From a virus, in the IMG/VR virus record IMGVR_UViG_3300044858_000391, positions 1-22,133 of that record: a stretch of 22,133 bases of DNA. One strand, given 5' to 3'. Made by a program: the position numbers and the translations under genes. A model generated the notes under the pieces. The model searched no databases. It worked only from the letters and a program-made list of their open reading frames with translations, and was not told the origin of the DNA. Below are positions 22,130-22,133 of the stretch, piece after piece. The number at the start of each line of letters is the position of its first letter. The stretch's first letter is position 1.

Positions 22130-22133
22130 TTAA

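Overview
The window is a piece of the late (virion and lysis) region of a tailed-phage genome, most likely an uncultured Caudoviricetes phage with a short, podovirus-like tail. All genes lie on the minus strand, so transcription runs from right to left. They are packed with overlaps or gaps of a few bases, and the DNA is AT-rich. I see no terminase, portal, major capsid, polymerase, integrase or tRNA gene; head and packaging genes presumably lie beyond the right edge. A nested Rz/Rz1 spanin pair points to a Gram-negative host. The exact host and genus cannot be read from the sequence.

Layout in transcription order (right to left). (1) 22129-19877: two tiny basic proteins, an SU10-type head-tail adaptor, and two small virion proteins of families common beside that adaptor. 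(2) 19867-12508: a long host-recognition block with a 459-aa fibre, a 481-aa protein made almost wholly of 20-residue and 11-residue repeats, a 642-aa fibre, a 205-aa fibre-like protein, a glycine-rich 304-aa adhesin, and three small proteins typical of fibre tips or fibre assembly. (3) 12480-10922: a conserved phage membrane protein, then the lysis cassette: M15 peptidase endolysin, small holin, Rz and nested Rz1. (4) 10920-8285: a 648-aa tail hub or nozzle-type protein and a C1q/TNF-like jelly-roll protein. (5) 8229-1: a putative internal-virion (ejection) block with a 569-aa protein, a GNAT-like protein, a 1025-aa protein with a long 11-residue (hendecad) repeat, and a protein of more than 1008 aa cut by the left edge.

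The genes fit one late programme: build the neck and tail, decorate it with adhesins, load ejection proteins, and lyse the cell. Two candidate sigma70-like promoters sit in the only two gaps longer than about 30 bases, before the 642-aa fibre (TTGACG-N16-TAGAAT) and before the ejection block (TTGAAA-N17-TAATAT with an extended -10). Many neighbours are joined by TAATG or ATGA stop-start overlaps, suggesting translational coupling. No convincing terminator was found.

The most unusual structures are the strict hendecad array in the 1025-aa protein, the 20-aa and 11-aa repeat protein with a perfect 59-bp DNA repeat, and the near-identical C-terminal tip shared by two otherwise different fibres.
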